Of a stretch of 64,000 bases of DNA, positions 46,339 through 56,510 are shown piece after piece; the first letter of the stretch is position 1; each line of letters begins with the position of its first letter. This DNA is from Lacimicrobium sp. SS2-24 (GTDB taxonomy: Bacteria; Pseudomonadota; Gammaproteobacteria; Enterobacterales; Alteromonadaceae): assembly GCF_002201535.1 (NCBI RefSeq), contig NZ_NIWW01000008.1:62001-126000 (forward strand), written 5' to 3'. The position numbers and the translations under genes were made by a program. The notes beneath the pieces are model-generated. The model was given only the letters and a program-made list of their open reading frames with translations. It was not told the DNA's origin and made no database searches.

Positions 46339-47202
46339 ATGTTGAAGCAACGGGTGATTACAGCCCTGGTGCTGGCGCCACTGGCACTGATCGGTATTTT
46401 ATTTCTGCCTTTACGCGGCTTTGAGATTTGTATAGGTCTTATCGTCGCCTTAGGGGCATGGGAATGGGCCAACCTGATGGGGCTGAAAACCCGCCCCGGT
46501 AAAGCGGTTTACACATCGCTGGTGTCCCTGATTTGCCTGGTGCTGGCGTATCTCGTGCCCGTGAAACAAATCTGGGTTCAGGGGCAGTTAACGGATCTCT
46601 ATTTAACCATTCTGGCCATTGCCGCCCTATGGTGGCTGGTGGTGTTACTGATGATTCTGGCCTACCCCAAGTATACGGCCATGTGGCGCAACAGCCGGTT
46701 GCTGCGCGGATTGTTTGGTATTCTCACCCTGGTGCCAACCTGGGTGGCTATTGTGACGTTGCGCACGCAACTTTACGATGTGGATACCTTATACGGGGCG
46801 TCACTGATTTTTTATGTACTGGGTATTGTTTGGGCGGCGGATATTGGCGCCTTTTTCATTGGCGTTAAGTTTGGCCGCCATAAACTCCGTCCCAACGTGT
46901 CGCCGGGTAAGACGCTGGAAGGCTTGCTCGGTGGTATCGCTGCGTCTTTCGCGATCATCGGTTTTGCCGCACTGCACTATCAGGTGAATGCGACCATGAT
47001 TTGGAGCCACCTGATTATTGGTGGCTTGACGGTGGCGGTATCTGCACTGGGCGATCTGAATGAAAGTATGTTTAAACGCTGCGCTGGCTGCAAAGACAGT
47101 GGCACATTACTGCCAGGACACGGTGGCATCCTCGACCGTATCGACAGCCTGACGGCAGCCTTTCCGATCTTTGCACTGTGTTATGTGTTGTGGATGACCT
47201 GA
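46339..47202 (+). CDS. cdsA: Phosphatidate cytidylyltransferase (CDP-diacylglycerol synthase)
   Basis: A 287-residue polytopic inner-membrane enzyme making CDP-diacylglycerol, the branch point of phospholipid synthesis. About eight spans are visible, and the signature [28 protein letters not shown] ends the protein region before the final helix. [10 protein letters not shown] is the other conserved block. Its TGA shares a base with the dxr ATG, so the genes are coupled. Confidence 0.97.
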   Translation: MLKQRVITALVLAPLALIGILFLPLRGFEICIGLIVALGAWEWANLMGLKTRPGKAVYTSLVSLICLVLAYLVPVKQIWVQGQLTDLYLTILAIAALWWLVVLLMILAYPKYTAMWRNSRLLRGLFGILTLVPTWVAIVTLRTQLYDVDTLYGASLIFYVLGIVWAADIGAFFIGVKFGRHKLRPNVSPGKTLEGLLGGIAASFAIIGFAALHYQVNATMIWSHLIIGGLTVAVSALGDLNESMFKRCAGCKDSGTLLPGHGGILDRIDSLTAAFPIFALCYVLWMT

Positions 47203-48401
47203 TGCAACGACTGACTTTGCTTGGTTCAACCGGCTCAATCGGCGAGAGTACGCTGGATGTGGTGCGCCTGCACCCACAGCGCTATAACGTCTTTGCGCTG
47301 ACCGCCCATACCCGTCTGGATAAGCTGATGGAACAGGCGCGAGAATTCAGCCCTCAGTATTTGGTCGTAGCCGATGAGGCCGACTACACCCGAGCCACAC
47401 AGTTGGCCGAAGCCAAGGGAATCAACAGTGAAATTATTGCCGGGTCACAAGCACTGGAATTTGTTAGTGCCCATGAGGATGTGGATACGGTAATGGCTGC
47501 GATTGTCGGCGCTGCTGGTTTGCTGCCAACGATGGCAGCGGCGCGCGCCGGGAAGAAGCTGCTACTGGCCAATAAAGAGGCACTGGTGATGTCCGGGCAG
47601 CTGTTTATGGATGCACTGGAAAGCGGTCAGGCACAGTTGCTACCCATTGACAGTGAGCATAATGCGATTTTTCAATGCCTGCCCCAGGATTATGTCTACG
47701 GAGCCCCTGAGCGTAAGGGAATTGCCAAAATTTTGCTGACCGGATCCGGTGGACCATTCCTGCACACCCCCTGCCACGAACTGGCTACAGTGACACCGGC
47801 CCAGGCCTGCGCGCACCCGAACTGGAGCATGGGACGGAAGATTTCTGTAGACTCCGCCACCATGATGAATAAGGGGCTGGAGTTTATCGAAGCGTGCTGG
47901 CTATTTGGACTCAGGGCAGAACAGATTGAAGTGGTAATACACCCGCAAAGTGTGATTCATTCTATGGTGCAATACACCGATGGCTCCGTTCTTGCCCAAT
48001 TGGGTAATCCGGATATGCGCACGCCCATAGCCCACGCGCTGGCGTTTCCTGAGCGCATCGCCTCAGGTGTTGCGCCACTGGATTTTTCAACAATGACCGA
48101 CTTTACATTCCAGGCCCCGGAGTTCGACAGATATCCGAATCTGGCACTGGCCATAGAGGCCTGCCAGGCAGGGCAATATGCTACCACGGCGCTGAATGCG
48201 GCTAATGAGATAGCGGTAGAGGCGTTTTTACAGGGGCGGCTGTCCTTTACCGGTATTGCCGATCTTAATCGCAAGGTGCTGGATGCTCTGGATTCCTGTG
48301 AACTAAACAGCATTGATGACATCATAGGCTGGGATAATGAGGTAAGGGTACTGGCCAGACAAGCCGTGACCCAGCCTTCACAGTCGATGCTGGGGACATA
48401 A
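47202..48401 (+). CDS. dxr: 1-deoxy-D-xylulose-5-phosphate reductoisomerase
   Basis: A 399-residue NADPH enzyme of the MEP isoprenoid pathway, supplying precursors for the UppS step encoded upstream. [22 protein letters not shown] is the NADPH site, [17 protein letters not shown] the next conserved block, and [14 protein letters not shown] plus [19 protein letters not shown] the metal and substrate site. ATG 47202 overlaps the cdsA stop by one base; upstream in-frame codons lie inside cdsA. rseP starts directly after its TAA. Confidence 0.98.
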   Translation: MQRLTLLGSTGSIGESTLDVVRLHPQRYNVFALTAHTRLDKLMEQAREFSPQYLVVADEADYTRATQLAEAKGINSEIIAGSQALEFVSAHEDVDTVMAAIVGAAGLLPTMAAARAGKKLLLANKEALVMSGQLFMDALESGQAQLLPIDSEHNAIFQCLPQDYVYGAPERKGIAKILLTGSGGPFLHTPCHELATVTPAQACAHPNWSMGRKISVDSATMMNKGLEFIEACWLFGLRAEQIEVVIHPQSVIHSMVQYTDGSVLAQLGNPDMRTPIAHALAFPERIASGVAPLDFSTMTDFTFQAPEFDRYPNLALAIEACQAGQYATTALNAANEIAVEAFLQGRLSFTGIADLNRKVLDALDSCELNSIDDIIGWDNEVRVLARQAVTQPSQSMLGT

Positions 48402-49751
48402 ATGCTGAGTTTTTTGTGGAGTTTATTGTTTTTTATTCTGGCCCTGGGTGTGCTGGTTGCGGTACATGAATGGGGACATTTCTTTGTCGCCAGACGATGC
48501 GGTGTTAAAGTACTGCGTTTTTCCATTGGCTTCGGCAAGCCATTGTGGCGAAAAGTCGATAAAACCGGTACTGAGTTTGTGATTGCAGCTATCCCCTTAG
48601 GGGGATATGTGAAAATGCTGGATGAACGGGTCGAGCCCGTGCGCGATGAGGATTTGCCTAAGGCCTTTAATCAGAAGAGTGTGGGGCGGCGTATCGCCAT
48701 TGTTGCGGCCGGTCCGGTGGTGAATTTTATTTTTGCCGTTTTTGCGCTGATGTGTATGTACCTGATCGGTGTGGATACGGTTAAGCCGGTGATTGGTGAG
48801 GTGCCCGCGCAAAGTATTGCCGCTCAGGCAGGCCTGAAAAGCGGGATGCAGATTGAAGAAGTGGGTGGCAGGGAGACTCTGGACTGGGAAGCGGTCAATC
48901 TGGAGCTGGTCTCTCACATTGGACAGGACAGTCTGTCAATGCGGGTCAGTGACAGTGGGCAAGCCACTACCAGGGTGACACTGGATATACGCCAATGGCA
49001 GTTTGATCCGGATAAGGAGTCGGCACTGGTTAGCTTGGGGGTGATTCCGTTCAGGCCTGAGGCGACCACAGAACTGGCATTTGTTGCAGAAGACTCTCCG
49101 GCGGCACAGGGCGGATTGCAGCCAGGCGATAAAATACTGCGACTGGATGGAACTCCTGTGCAGAATTGGGAACAAATAGTGGACTTTATCAGTGCCCGGC
49201 CTGACCAGCGCTTTACCCTGGCGGTTGAGCGGGATGGCAGTCTGCGGGACATTGAGGTGCAGGCCGGTAGCCGCGAGGTTAACGATGCAGTGCAGGGTTA
49301 TCTGGGTATCGTGCCCACTGCCGAACCCTGGCCTGAGAGTTATCGGATTACCCGGCAATACGGGCCTGTAGGAGCGCTCATAGAGGGCGCCGATAAGACC
49401 TGGCGCCTGATGGTGCTCAGTGTGGAAATGATAGGGAAACTGATAAGCGGAGATGTGTCGGTCAAGAATTTGAGTGGGCCCATCTCCATCGCGCAGGGAG
49501 CAGGTGTCAGTGCCGGGTATGGTTTGGTGTATTTTTTGAGCTTTCTGGCTTTAATCAGCGTCAACCTCGGTATTATCAATCTTTTACCTTTACCGGTACT
49601 TGATGGTGGACACCTACTTTATTATTTTATTGAGCTTTTGACGGGCCGGCCTGTACCAGAAGGGGTGCAGGAAATCGGGTTTCGTATAGGTGGCGCACTA
49701 TTACTGCTGTTAATGACAGTGGCAATATTTAATGATATCGCTCGCTTGTAG
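48402..49751 (+). CDS. rseP: Site-2 protease RseP
   Basis: A 449-residue intramembrane zinc protease that cleaves RseA to release sigma-E during outer-membrane stress. HEWGH (His22, Glu23, His26) lies in the first span and the third ligand is in LPVLDGGHLLYY. Two periplasmic PDZ domains span about residues 115-195 and 210-290 (GEVPAQSIAAQAGLKSGMQI; AEDSPAAQGGLQPGDKI). It starts on the base after the dxr stop. Neighbouring bamA and skp encode proteins of the pathway it protects. Confidence 0.97.
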   Translation: MLSFLWSLLFFILALGVLVAVHEWGHFFVARRCGVKVLRFSIGFGKPLWRKVDKTGTEFVIAAIPLGGYVKMLDERVEPVRDEDLPKAFNQKSVGRRIAIVAAGPVVNFIFAVFALMCMYLIGVDTVKPVIGEVPAQSIAAQAGLKSGMQIEEVGGRETLDWEAVNLELVSHIGQDSLSMRVSDSGQATTRVTLDIRQWQFDPDKESALVSLGVIPFRPEATTELAFVAEDSPAAQGGLQPGDKILRLDGTPVQNWEQIVDFISARPDQRFTLAVERDGSLRDIEVQAGSREVNDAVQGYLGIVPTAEPWPESYRITRQYGPVGALIEGADKTWRLMVLSVEMIGKLISGDVSVKNLSGPISIAQGAGVSAGYGLVYFLSFLALISVNLGIINLLPLPVLDGGHLLYYFIELLTGRPVPEGVQEIGFRIGGALLLLLMTVAIFNDIARL

Positions 49752-49807
49752 ACTAATAACAATATGGGCTTTTCGCGAACCCCAGCAGTTTGGATGAATA
49801 TTTTTTG

Positions 49808-52279
49808 ATGAAGTTGAAACAGTTAGTTGTAGCCGGATTGATGTTATCCGGGTCCTTCTTTGCATCGGCTGAAAAAGCCAGTGAATTCGTCGTGGAAGAC
49901 ATCAAGATTGAGGGCTTGCAGCGCGTGGCGCTGGGGGCCGCCCTGACCTATCTGCCGGTTAATGTGGGCGATAAACTCAATGCTTTTCGCATCTCCCAGT
50001 TGATTCGCTCACTCTATGGTTCGACCCATTTTGAGAGCATCAAAGTGCTCAGAGACGGTGGCACCCTGGTGATTCAGGTGCGTGAGCGGGCCACCATCAG
50101 CCGAATTAACTTCGAAGGCAATAAAGACATCAAGGATGAGCAGCTCCAGCAAAGCCTTGATGACAGTAATATCCGGGTGGGCGAGCCACTGGATAAAACT
50201 GTACTGACCTCTATTGAAAATGGCCTTAAAGACTTTTATTACAGCATCGGTAAATATAACGCCGACGTCAGTGCCATCATCACCCCCTTGCCGCGTAACC
50301 GCGTTGACCTCAAGCTTCTGTTTGAAGAGGGCGATGCGGCGGATATCAAGCAAATTAATATTGTTGGTAACGAGGTGTTCAGTGACGCTGAACTGCTGGA
50401 CCAGATTGAGCTGCGGTTTGATACGCCGTGGTGGGACTTTCTCTCTGAAACCCGCTATCAGAAACAAAAGCTGACCGGTGATATGGAGACACTGGAGAGC
50501 TACTACAAAGATCGCGGTTACTTGCGCTATAGCCTGGATTCGACGCAGGTCTCCATGACGCCGGATAAAGCGGGAATCTACATTACTCTTAACGTTGAAG
50601 AAGGAGAGCAATACACGATTTCTGACGTTGAACTGATTGGCGATTTGCTGGGCCAGGAAGACACCATCAGGCGTATTCTTCCTCTGTCGGCCGGTAAGAT
50701 GTATAACCTTGCGGAAGTGACCTATACCGAAGAGTTTATCAGTAAGTATTTAGGCCGCTTCGGTTATGCGTTCCCTGAAGTGACCACCATTCCTGAAATC
50801 AATGATGAAGACAAAACCGTAAAGCTGACCCTGTCGGTGGATCCGGGTAAACGGATTTATGTACGCCGGATTAATTTTGCCGGTAACAATGTGACGGCAG
50901 ATGAAGTGCTGCGTCGTGAAGTCAGACAAATGGAAGGGGCCTGGTTGTCAAATACGGCACTGGAGTCTTCTAAAGCGCGTATGTCGCGACTGACCTACAT
51001 GGAAGAAGTGAATTTTGAAACGGTACGCCTGCCCGGCGAAGAGGACAAGGTGGACGTCAACTTCAACGTCAAGGAACAGCCGTCCGGTTCCTTTAATGCC
51101 GGTATTGGTTATGGCGACCGCACCAAACTAAGTCTGCAGGCGGGAATTCAGCAGGATAACTTCCTGGGCACGGGTAAACGTCTTGGTCTGAACCTGAATA
51201 CTGTGTCCTATCAGCAAAGTGCGACGGTTTCCTATACGGATCCCTACTTCACCATTGACGGTATCAGTCTCGGTGGCACCTTATTTTACTCCGAGTTTGA
51301 CGCCGGCAGCGCGAACCTGGTGCAGTACAATAATAAATCCTGGGGACTGGGGGCGAACTTTGGCTATCCGGTTGACGAATATAACCGTCTGAATTTCGGT
51401 CTTACCTACCGGTATAACAAGATTTCGCAGTTACAAACCTACGATCAAATCCGTACCTTTTATGACATGTTTGCGGATCCTAACGATCCGGATGCGGGTA
51501 TTGAGTTTAATTCCTACGAGCTGAGTGCTGGCTGGAGTCGCAGTACCCTGAACCGCGGGGTATTTCCTACGGCGGGTTCCATGCAGCGGGCTTCGGCGAA
51601 AGTCACCGCGCCTTTTTCCGACGTGGATTATTTCAAGCTGAGCTTTGATACCAAGTTCTACTTCCCGCTGTCACGCGATCAGCGCTGGTCTTTCCTGGCC
51701 AGACTGGAAATGGGATATGGCAATGGTTATGGCGACCTCGATGGCAACGACCAAATTCTGCCCTTCTGGGATAACTTCAGGGCGGGGGGCAGCGATTCAC
51801 TGCGTGGTTTTGAAAACAACACGGTGGGTCCGCGTCCAATTTATCGTCGTCCCAGTACCATCACCGCGCCTGATGGCAGTCAGATCCCGTTAGGACCGAA
51901 TGCCGATACTGTCACCGACACCACGCAGTTACGTGCTATTGGCGGTAATGCCATGGTGCTCGGTGGCGTAGAGTTAATTGTTCCGACCCCGTTCATCGAC
52001 GAGGAACTGGACAACTCCGTACGTACCAGTCTGTTTGTGGACGTGGGCAATGTATGGGACACTGAGTTCAGAGTGGAAAATTATGATGGCCTGGCCGAAT
52101 CAGAGCGCAACAAGATTGCCGACTACGCTGATATAGGCCGTTTCCGGGCCTCTGCTGGCCTGTCAGTACAGTGGCTTTCTCCCATGGGGCCGATGATTTT
52201 CAGCTTTTCCCGTATTCTTAAAGAAGAAGATGGCGATGAGAGTCGTTTCTTCTCCTTTAATATCGGGCAAACATTCTAA
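49808..52279 (+). CDS. bamA: Outer membrane protein assembly factor BamA
   Basis: An 823-residue outer-membrane insertase (E. coli 810 residues). The signal peptide MKLKQLVVAGLMLSGSFFASA is followed by five POTRA domains (about 24-425; for example EFVVEDIKIEGLQRVALGAA and TISDVELIGDL). The 16-strand barrel follows, with the conserved lid-loop sequence FRAGGSDSLRGFENNTVGPR and terminal strand SFNIGQTF. ATG 49808 is taken because it starts the signal peptide; a TTG at 49790 would add six residues. Followed by skp after 44 bp. Confidence 0.98.
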   Translation: MKLKQLVVAGLMLSGSFFASAEKASEFVVEDIKIEGLQRVALGAALTYLPVNVGDKLNAFRISQLIRSLYGSTHFESIKVLRDGGTLVIQVRERATISRINFEGNKDIKDEQLQQSLDDSNIRVGEPLDKTVLTSIENGLKDFYYSIGKYNADVSAIITPLPRNRVDLKLLFEEGDAADIKQINIVGNEVFSDAELLDQIELRFDTPWWDFLSETRYQKQKLTGDMETLESYYKDRGYLRYSLDSTQVSMTPDKAGIYITLNVEEGEQYTISDVELIGDLLGQEDTIRRILPLSAGKMYNLAEVTYTEEFISKYLGRFGYAFPEVTTIPEINDEDKTVKLTLSVDPGKRIYVRRINFAGNNVTADEVLRREVRQMEGAWLSNTALESSKARMSRLTYMEEVNFETVRLPGEEDKVDVNFNVKEQPSGSFNAGIGYGDRTKLSLQAGIQQDNFLGTGKRLGLNLNTVSYQQSATVSYTDPYFTIDGISLGGTLFYSEFDAGSANLVQYNNKSWGLGANFGYPVDEYNRLNFGLTYRYNKISQLQTYDQIRTFYDMFADPNDPDAGIEFNSYELSAGWSRSTLNRGVFPTAGSMQRASAKVTAPFSDVDYFKLSFDTKFYFPLSRDQRWSFLARLEMGYGNGYGDLDGNDQILPFWDNFRAGGSDSLRGFENNTVGPRPIYRRPSTITAPDGSQIPLGPNADTVTDTTQLRAIGGNAMVLGGVELIVPTPFIDEELDNSVRTSLFVDVGNVWDTEFRVENYDGLAESERNKIADYADIGRFRASAGLSVQWLSPMGPMIFSFSRILKEEDGDESRFFSFNIGQTF

Positions 52280-52323
52280 TAATATCAGCCGGATAGGCTT
52301 TAGATAATTTTGAGGAGAGTATT

Positions 52324-52839
52324 TTGAAAAAATTCAACAAAGGTGTTGTCGCCGCTGCCATTCTTGGTACGTCTATGCTCAGTTCTGCAGCCATGGCTGC
52401 ACAGAAGATTGGCGTGGTCAATGTACAGGGTATCTTCCAGTCCTTGCCTCAGGCTGCGGTTATTCAGGAAAACATCCGTAACGAATTTAAGGATCAGATC
52501 GAAGAAATCGGTCGCATGGAAAAAGACATCAAATACTACATGGAAAAGCGTGAGCGAGACGCCGCTACTATGAGCGATGCTGAGCGCAAAGAGCTGGAAG
52601 ATAAGCTGATTTCACTGCGTGATGAATATGCAGGTAAGACTCAGCCGTTACAACAGCAAATTCAGGCCCGTCAGGGTGAAGAGCGTGACAAGCTGCTGGG
52701 CCTGATTAAGCAAGCCATTGATGGCATCGCTGAAAAAGAGAACTATGATCTGGTACTGAACTCCAATGCCGTGGCGTACATGGCGGAAGCGAACAACCTG
52801 TCTCAGAAAGTGGTCGATCAGGTCAGCAAAATCAAATAA
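52324..52839 (+). CDS. skp: Periplasmic chaperone Skp/OmpH
   Basis: A 171-residue trimeric chaperone that holds outer-membrane proteins for BamA. The signal peptide MKKFNKGVVAAAILGTSMLS ends with AAMA, giving mature AQKIGVVNVQGIFQSLPQAA. Long coiled-coil tentacles follow (EEIGRMEKDIKYYMEKRERD). The start is TTG (52324) with GAGGAG 6 bases before it; no ATG gives the signal peptide. Between bamA and lpxD as in E. coli. Confidence 0.96.
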   Translation: MKKFNKGVVAAAILGTSMLSSAAMAAQKIGVVNVQGIFQSLPQAAVIQENIRNEFKDQIEEIGRMEKDIKYYMEKRERDAATMSDAERKELEDKLISLRDEYAGKTQPLQQQIQARQGEERDKLLGLIKQAIDGIAEKENYDLVLNSNAVAYMAEANNLSQKVVDQVSKIK

Positions 52840-52855
52840 CAGGGCTTCACGGTCG

Positions 52856-53902
52856 ATGAAAACCTATAGCCTCAATGAATTGGCAGCGCATCTGGATGCC
52901 GAGGTTCAGGGAGACGGTAATGTACAAATACATGCCGTCTCTACGCTGGCCAGAGCAGGCAAAGGTCAGATTTCCTTTTTGTCCAATAGCAAGTATCGTA
53001 GCCAACTCAAAGACACGAAAGCCGATGCGGTGATCCTTCAGGCAGCTGATCTGGAGTTTTGTCCGGTCAGCGCTCTGGTTATGAAGAATCCCTACGTGGG
53101 GTTTGCCCGTTTAGCGCAGTTGATGGATACCACACCGGCCGCGGCCGACTCAATCTCACCTCATGCGACCATCGCAGAGGACGTGACATTGGGGAATAAC
53201 GTGGTCGTAGGTGCCAATGCCGTGATCGAGTCCGGCGTTAAGCTGGGTGACAATGTGCAGATAGGGCCCGGCTGCGTGATTGGTAAAGATGTCACCATCG
53301 GTGAAGGCACTAAGCTGTGGGCGAATGTCACCCTATATCATGACGTTCACATTGGCCATTCATGCCTGATTCAGGCCGGTGCCATTATCGGTGCGGATGG
53401 TTTTGGTTATGCCAATGATAACGGGCAATGGGTGAAGATCCCGCAACTGGGCCGGGTTATCATCGGTGACCGCGTAGAGATAGGCGCCAGTACCACGGTA
53501 GACCGCGGTGCGCTGGACGATACCTGTCTGGCGGACGGGGTCATCATCGATAATCAATGCCAGATTGCACATAACGTAGTGATTGGTGAAAACACGGCCA
53601 TAGCCGGGTGCACTGTGGTAGGCGGAAGTACACGGATTGGCCGCAATTGCACTATAGGCGGCCTGAGTGCAATCACCGGTCATGTCGAGATTGTGGACAA
53701 TGTGCACTTTACGGGAATGAGTATGGTGACTAAAGGAGTGAGTCAGGCGGGAGCGTATTCCTCAGGGCTGCCATCACAACCGAGTCGTGAGTGGCGTAAA
53801 GCAGTGGTCAACGTGCGCAACCTCGATCGGCTCAGCCAACGTGTCAGAGAACTGGAAAAACATTATTCGGAGCACGATAGTGCTGGCAAAGGAGACAGAT
53901 AG
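52856..53902 (+). CDS. lpxD: UDP-3-O-(3-hydroxyacyl)glucosamine N-acyltransferase
   Basis: A 348-residue left-handed beta-helix acyltransferase, third step of lipid A synthesis. The N-terminal uridine-binding domain (about 1-95) includes ISFLSNSKYRSQL. Hexapeptide repeats run from about 100 to 315 with the catalytic His region ADGFGYANDNGQWVKIPQLG. The C-terminal helix is RNLDRLSQRVRELEKHY. ATG 52856 fits the family start MKTYSLNELAAHL. Upstream in-frame codons lie in skp. fabZ begins on the next base after its stop. Confidence 0.98.
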   Translation: MKTYSLNELAAHLDAEVQGDGNVQIHAVSTLARAGKGQISFLSNSKYRSQLKDTKADAVILQAADLEFCPVSALVMKNPYVGFARLAQLMDTTPAAADSISPHATIAEDVTLGNNVVVGANAVIESGVKLGDNVQIGPGCVIGKDVTIGEGTKLWANVTLYHDVHIGHSCLIQAGAIIGADGFGYANDNGQWVKIPQLGRVIIGDRVEIGASTTVDRGALDDTCLADGVIIDNQCQIAHNVVIGENTAIAGCTVVGGSTRIGRNCTIGGLSAITGHVEIVDNVHFTGMSMVTKGVSQAGAYSSGLPSQPSREWRKAVVNVRNLDRLSQRVRELEKHYSEHDSAGKGDR

Positions 53903-54349
53903 TTGGCTAACGAGTTAAAGCTTATCGATATTGAAGAGATCATGGAGCTATTGCCCCATCGCTACCCGTTTTTGTTAATTGACAGGGTGACGGATTATGA
54001 ATTGGGCGTCTCCATTAAAGCGTATAAAAATATCTCATTTAATGAACCCTGCTTTACCGGGCACTTTCCCGGAAAGCCCATCTTTCCAGGTGTCATGATT
54101 CTGGAGGCCATGGCGCAGGCCGCTGGTATTCTGGGCTTTAAAACCGTGGGTAATTCAGATGAGCTCTACCTGTATGCCGGCATTGATAAGGCTCGCTTTA
54201 AGCGCCCTGTGGTGCCCGGAGACAGGCTGGATTTTTCAGTTGAATTGATCAAAGAGAAACGGGGAATCTGGAAGTTTTCCGGCGTGGCCAGTGTGGACGG
54301 TGAAGAGGCCTGTAGTGCCGAATTTATGTGTGCAATGAGGAAGATGTAG
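53903..54349 (+). CDS. fabZ: (3R)-hydroxyacyl-ACP dehydratase
   Basis: A 148-residue hot-dog-fold dehydratase of fatty acid elongation. [20 protein letters not shown] has the catalytic His, and [20 protein letters not shown] the catalytic Glu. The start is TTG 53903 with AAGGAG in the end of lpxD. E. coli fabZ also starts TTG at this place. By competing with LpxA for hydroxyacyl-ACP it sets the balance of phospholipid and lipid A; lpxA begins 4 bp after it. Confidence 0.98.
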   Translation: MANELKLIDIEEIMELLPHRYPFLLIDRVTDYELGVSIKAYKNISFNEPCFTGHFPGKPIFPGVMILEAMAQAAGILGFKTVGNSDELYLYAGIDKARFKRPVVPGDRLDFSVELIKEKRGIWKFSGVASVDGEEACSAEFMCAMRKM

Positions 54350-54353
54350 CAAG

Positions 54354-55124
54354 GTGATCCACCATACAGCCCAAATAGACCCCAGTGCAAAGCTTGGCAA
54401 CAACGTAAAAGTGGGTGCCTACTCACTGATCGGAGCGGATGTTGAAATAGATGACAACACGGTGATTGAGTCCCATGTCGTCATTAAAGGCCCGACCCGA
54501 ATCGGTAAGGCTAACCATTTTTATCAGTTTTGCTCCATCGGTGAAGATTGTCAGGATCTCAAGTATGCCGGTGAACCGACTCGCCTGGAAATCGGCGACG
54601 GTAACACCTTCAGAGAATGTGTCACGGTGCACCGTGGCACAATCCAGGACAACTCACTGACACGCATCGGCAATAATAATCTGCTGATGGCCTATGTGCA
54701 TCTGGCCCATGACTGCATGGTGGGTGATAACAATATTTTTGCTAACAATGCCAGTATTGCCGGCCATGTGCATGTGGGCGATTGGGCCATTCTCGGCGGT
54801 ATGTCGGGGGTACACCAGTTTTGTCATGTGGGATCCCACAGTTTTTGTGCAGCCGGTACTATCCTGCTGAGAGACCTGCCACCTTACGTCATGGTGGGAG
54901 GGAAGGATGCCAAACCTCATGGTATCAACGCCGAAGGGTTACGCCGCCGCGGATACAGTAAAGAGAGTATTTTACAGATCCGCCGGGCTTACAAGGTGCT
55001 GTATCGCAGTGGTAAGACGACAGACGAAGCGTTGCGTGAACTGCGTGCTATGCAGGAGCAGACTCCTGAGCTGGAGATTCTGGTAGACTTTGTGGCGAAT
55101 TCTCCCAGAGGTATTGTCCGCTAG
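54354..55124 (+). CDS. lpxA: UDP-N-acetylglucosamine O-acyltransferase
   Basis: A 256-residue trimeric beta-helix enzyme for the first step of lipid A synthesis. Hexapeptide repeats start at IHHTAQIDPSAKLGNNVKVG. The catalytic His lies in LLMAYVHLAHDCMVGDNN, and VHQFCHVGSHSFCAAGTI sets the acyl-length site. The start is GTG at 54354, five bases after the fabZ stop. The following gene lpxB is unusually far away (228 bp), whereas it is adjacent in enterobacteria. Confidence 0.98.
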   Translation: MIHHTAQIDPSAKLGNNVKVGAYSLIGADVEIDDNTVIESHVVIKGPTRIGKANHFYQFCSIGEDCQDLKYAGEPTRLEIGDGNTFRECVTVHRGTIQDNSLTRIGNNNLLMAYVHLAHDCMVGDNNIFANNASIAGHVHVGDWAILGGMSGVHQFCHVGSHSFCAAGTILLRDLPPYVMVGGKDAKPHGINAEGLRRRGYSKESILQIRRAYKVLYRSGKTTDEALRELRAMQEQTPELEILVDFVANSPRGIVR

Positions 55125-55352
55125 GGTGAGCAAGGTGCTTTCGGCCCTTGTCGGCGACGTGGTGATGTATTTCATCAGGCACTGCGCGTCAGTCATAGTG
55201 ATTGCCGTCCTTTGAGGCAGCGCATACAAAGCTCACTCCGGAGAGGTTGTTTCTGGCCCGTTCCGCTGACTAAACCATAGCGGTTGCCTTTGATTGAAGC
55301 AGTTTTGCGTTCAACAGAATCGAATATGAAAGAGAAGCAGGCCCACATCCGT
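55125..55352. other. Non-coding gap splitting lpxA and lpxB
   Basis: In enterobacteria lpxA and lpxB are adjacent. Here 228 bp intervene, with no convincing ORF on either strand (minus-strand frames of 62 and 85 codons lack ribosome-binding sites). The stretch includes CTCACTCCGGAGAGGTTG and CCGTTCCGCTGACTAAACC, which look like neither terminator nor known repeat. It may hold a promoter or be the scar of an insertion. Confidence 0.4.
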
Positions 55353-56510
55353 ATGACGACTCCCCCTATCCGAATCGGCATTGTTGCCGGAGAAGCGTCC
55401 GGCGATATTCTCGGAGCCGGACTGATTCAGGCCTTGAAAAAGCGCCTGCCACAGGTCGAATTTATTGGTATTGCCGGTCCCAGAATGCAACAGCAGGGAT
55501 GCCAGACACGGTTCGATATGGAAGAGCTATCCGTCATGGGGCTGGTAGAGGTGCTGTCACGCATTCGCAGGTTGCTGGAGGTCAGACGTCAGCTGGTGAG
55601 CTACTTTACCGCCAATCCGGTAGATGTGTTTATTGGTATTGATGCACCGGATTTTAACCTCGGGCTGGAGCTGCGACTCAAGCAACAGGGTATCCCGACC
55701 GTACACTATGTCAGCCCCACTGTCTGGGCGTGGCGGGAAAAACGCATTGTAAAGATTGCCCGTGCTACTAACATGGTGCTCAGTCTGCTTCCCTTTGAAA
55801 AAGTCTTTTACGATCGTCACAAGGTGCCCTGTACGTTTGTGGGCCATACCCTGGCAGATGCGATTCCGTTGAAGCCTGATCAACAGGCGGCGAGACAGCA
55901 ACTGAATATTGCCGCCGATGCATCCGTACTGGCAGTACTGCCCGGAAGCCGTGGCTCAGAAGTTGAAAGGCTACTGCCCCCCTTTTTGCAGACCGTTGCG
56001 CTGTTGCAGCAACAGAACCCGACGTTAATTGTCATTATCCCTGCGGCCAACGAACGCCGGCGTACGCAGATTGCCGCGATGCTTGCCAGCACGCCACAAA
56101 AGGTAGATGTCATTGTCATCGACGGGCAGTCCAGAGAAGCCATGATTGCGGCAGACGCGGTACTACTGGCTTCCGGTACCGCTTCCCTGGAGGCCATGTT
56201 ATGCAAAAGGCCCATGGTTGTGGCCTACAAGTTTAACTGGTTAACCTATCAGATGGGTAAGCGCATGTATAAACCTCAATGGTTTTCACTGCCTAACTTG
56301 CTGGCTAATGAAGCGTTGGTGCCGGAATTGGTGCAGCACCAGGTGCAACCGGCTGTGATGGCGGCAAAGCTCAAAGGCCTGCTGGAACAGGATACCTCGG
56401 CGTTAGTGCAACGCTTTGAAGGTCTGCACAAAACGCTCAGACTTGGGGCCGATGAGCGGGCCGCGGACGCGGTGCTGAGCCTGTTGAATGCGAGTCAAAA
56501 TGAACAATAG
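55353..56510 (+). CDS. lpxB: Lipid-A-disaccharide synthase
   Basis: A 385-residue membrane-associated GT19 glycosyltransferase joining lipid X and UDP-diacylglucosamine. [60 protein letters not shown] and [17 protein letters not shown] are family blocks, and [20 protein letters not shown] ends the active site. ATG 55353 gives the usual length; ATG 55326 would add nine residues and cannot be excluded since neither has a strong ribosome-binding site. It overlaps rnhB by 11 bases. Confidence 0.96.
   Translation: MTTPPIRIGIVAGEASGDILGAGLIQALKKRLPQVEFIGIAGPRMQQQGCQTRFDMEELSVMGLVEVLSRIRRLLEVRRQLVSYFTANPVDVFIGIDAPDFNLGLELRLKQQGIPTVHYVSPTVWAWREKRIVKIARATNMVLSLLPFEKVFYDRHKVPCTFVGHTLADAIPLKPDQQAARQQLNIAADASVLAVLPGSRGSEVERLLPPFLQTVALLQQQNPTLIVIIPAANERRRTQIAAMLASTPQKVDVIVIDGQSREAMIAADAVLLASGTASLEAMLCKRPMVVAYKFNWLTYQMGKRMYKPQWFSLPNLLANEALVPELVQHQVQPAVMAAKLKGLLEQDTSALVQRFEGLHKTLRLGADERAADAVLSLLNASQNEQ

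Noticed and set aside
55193-55381. Minus-strand 62-codon frame in the lpxA-lpxB gap
   Set aside because: No ribosome-binding site, runs into lpxB, no recognisable family; kept only as part of the gap observation.
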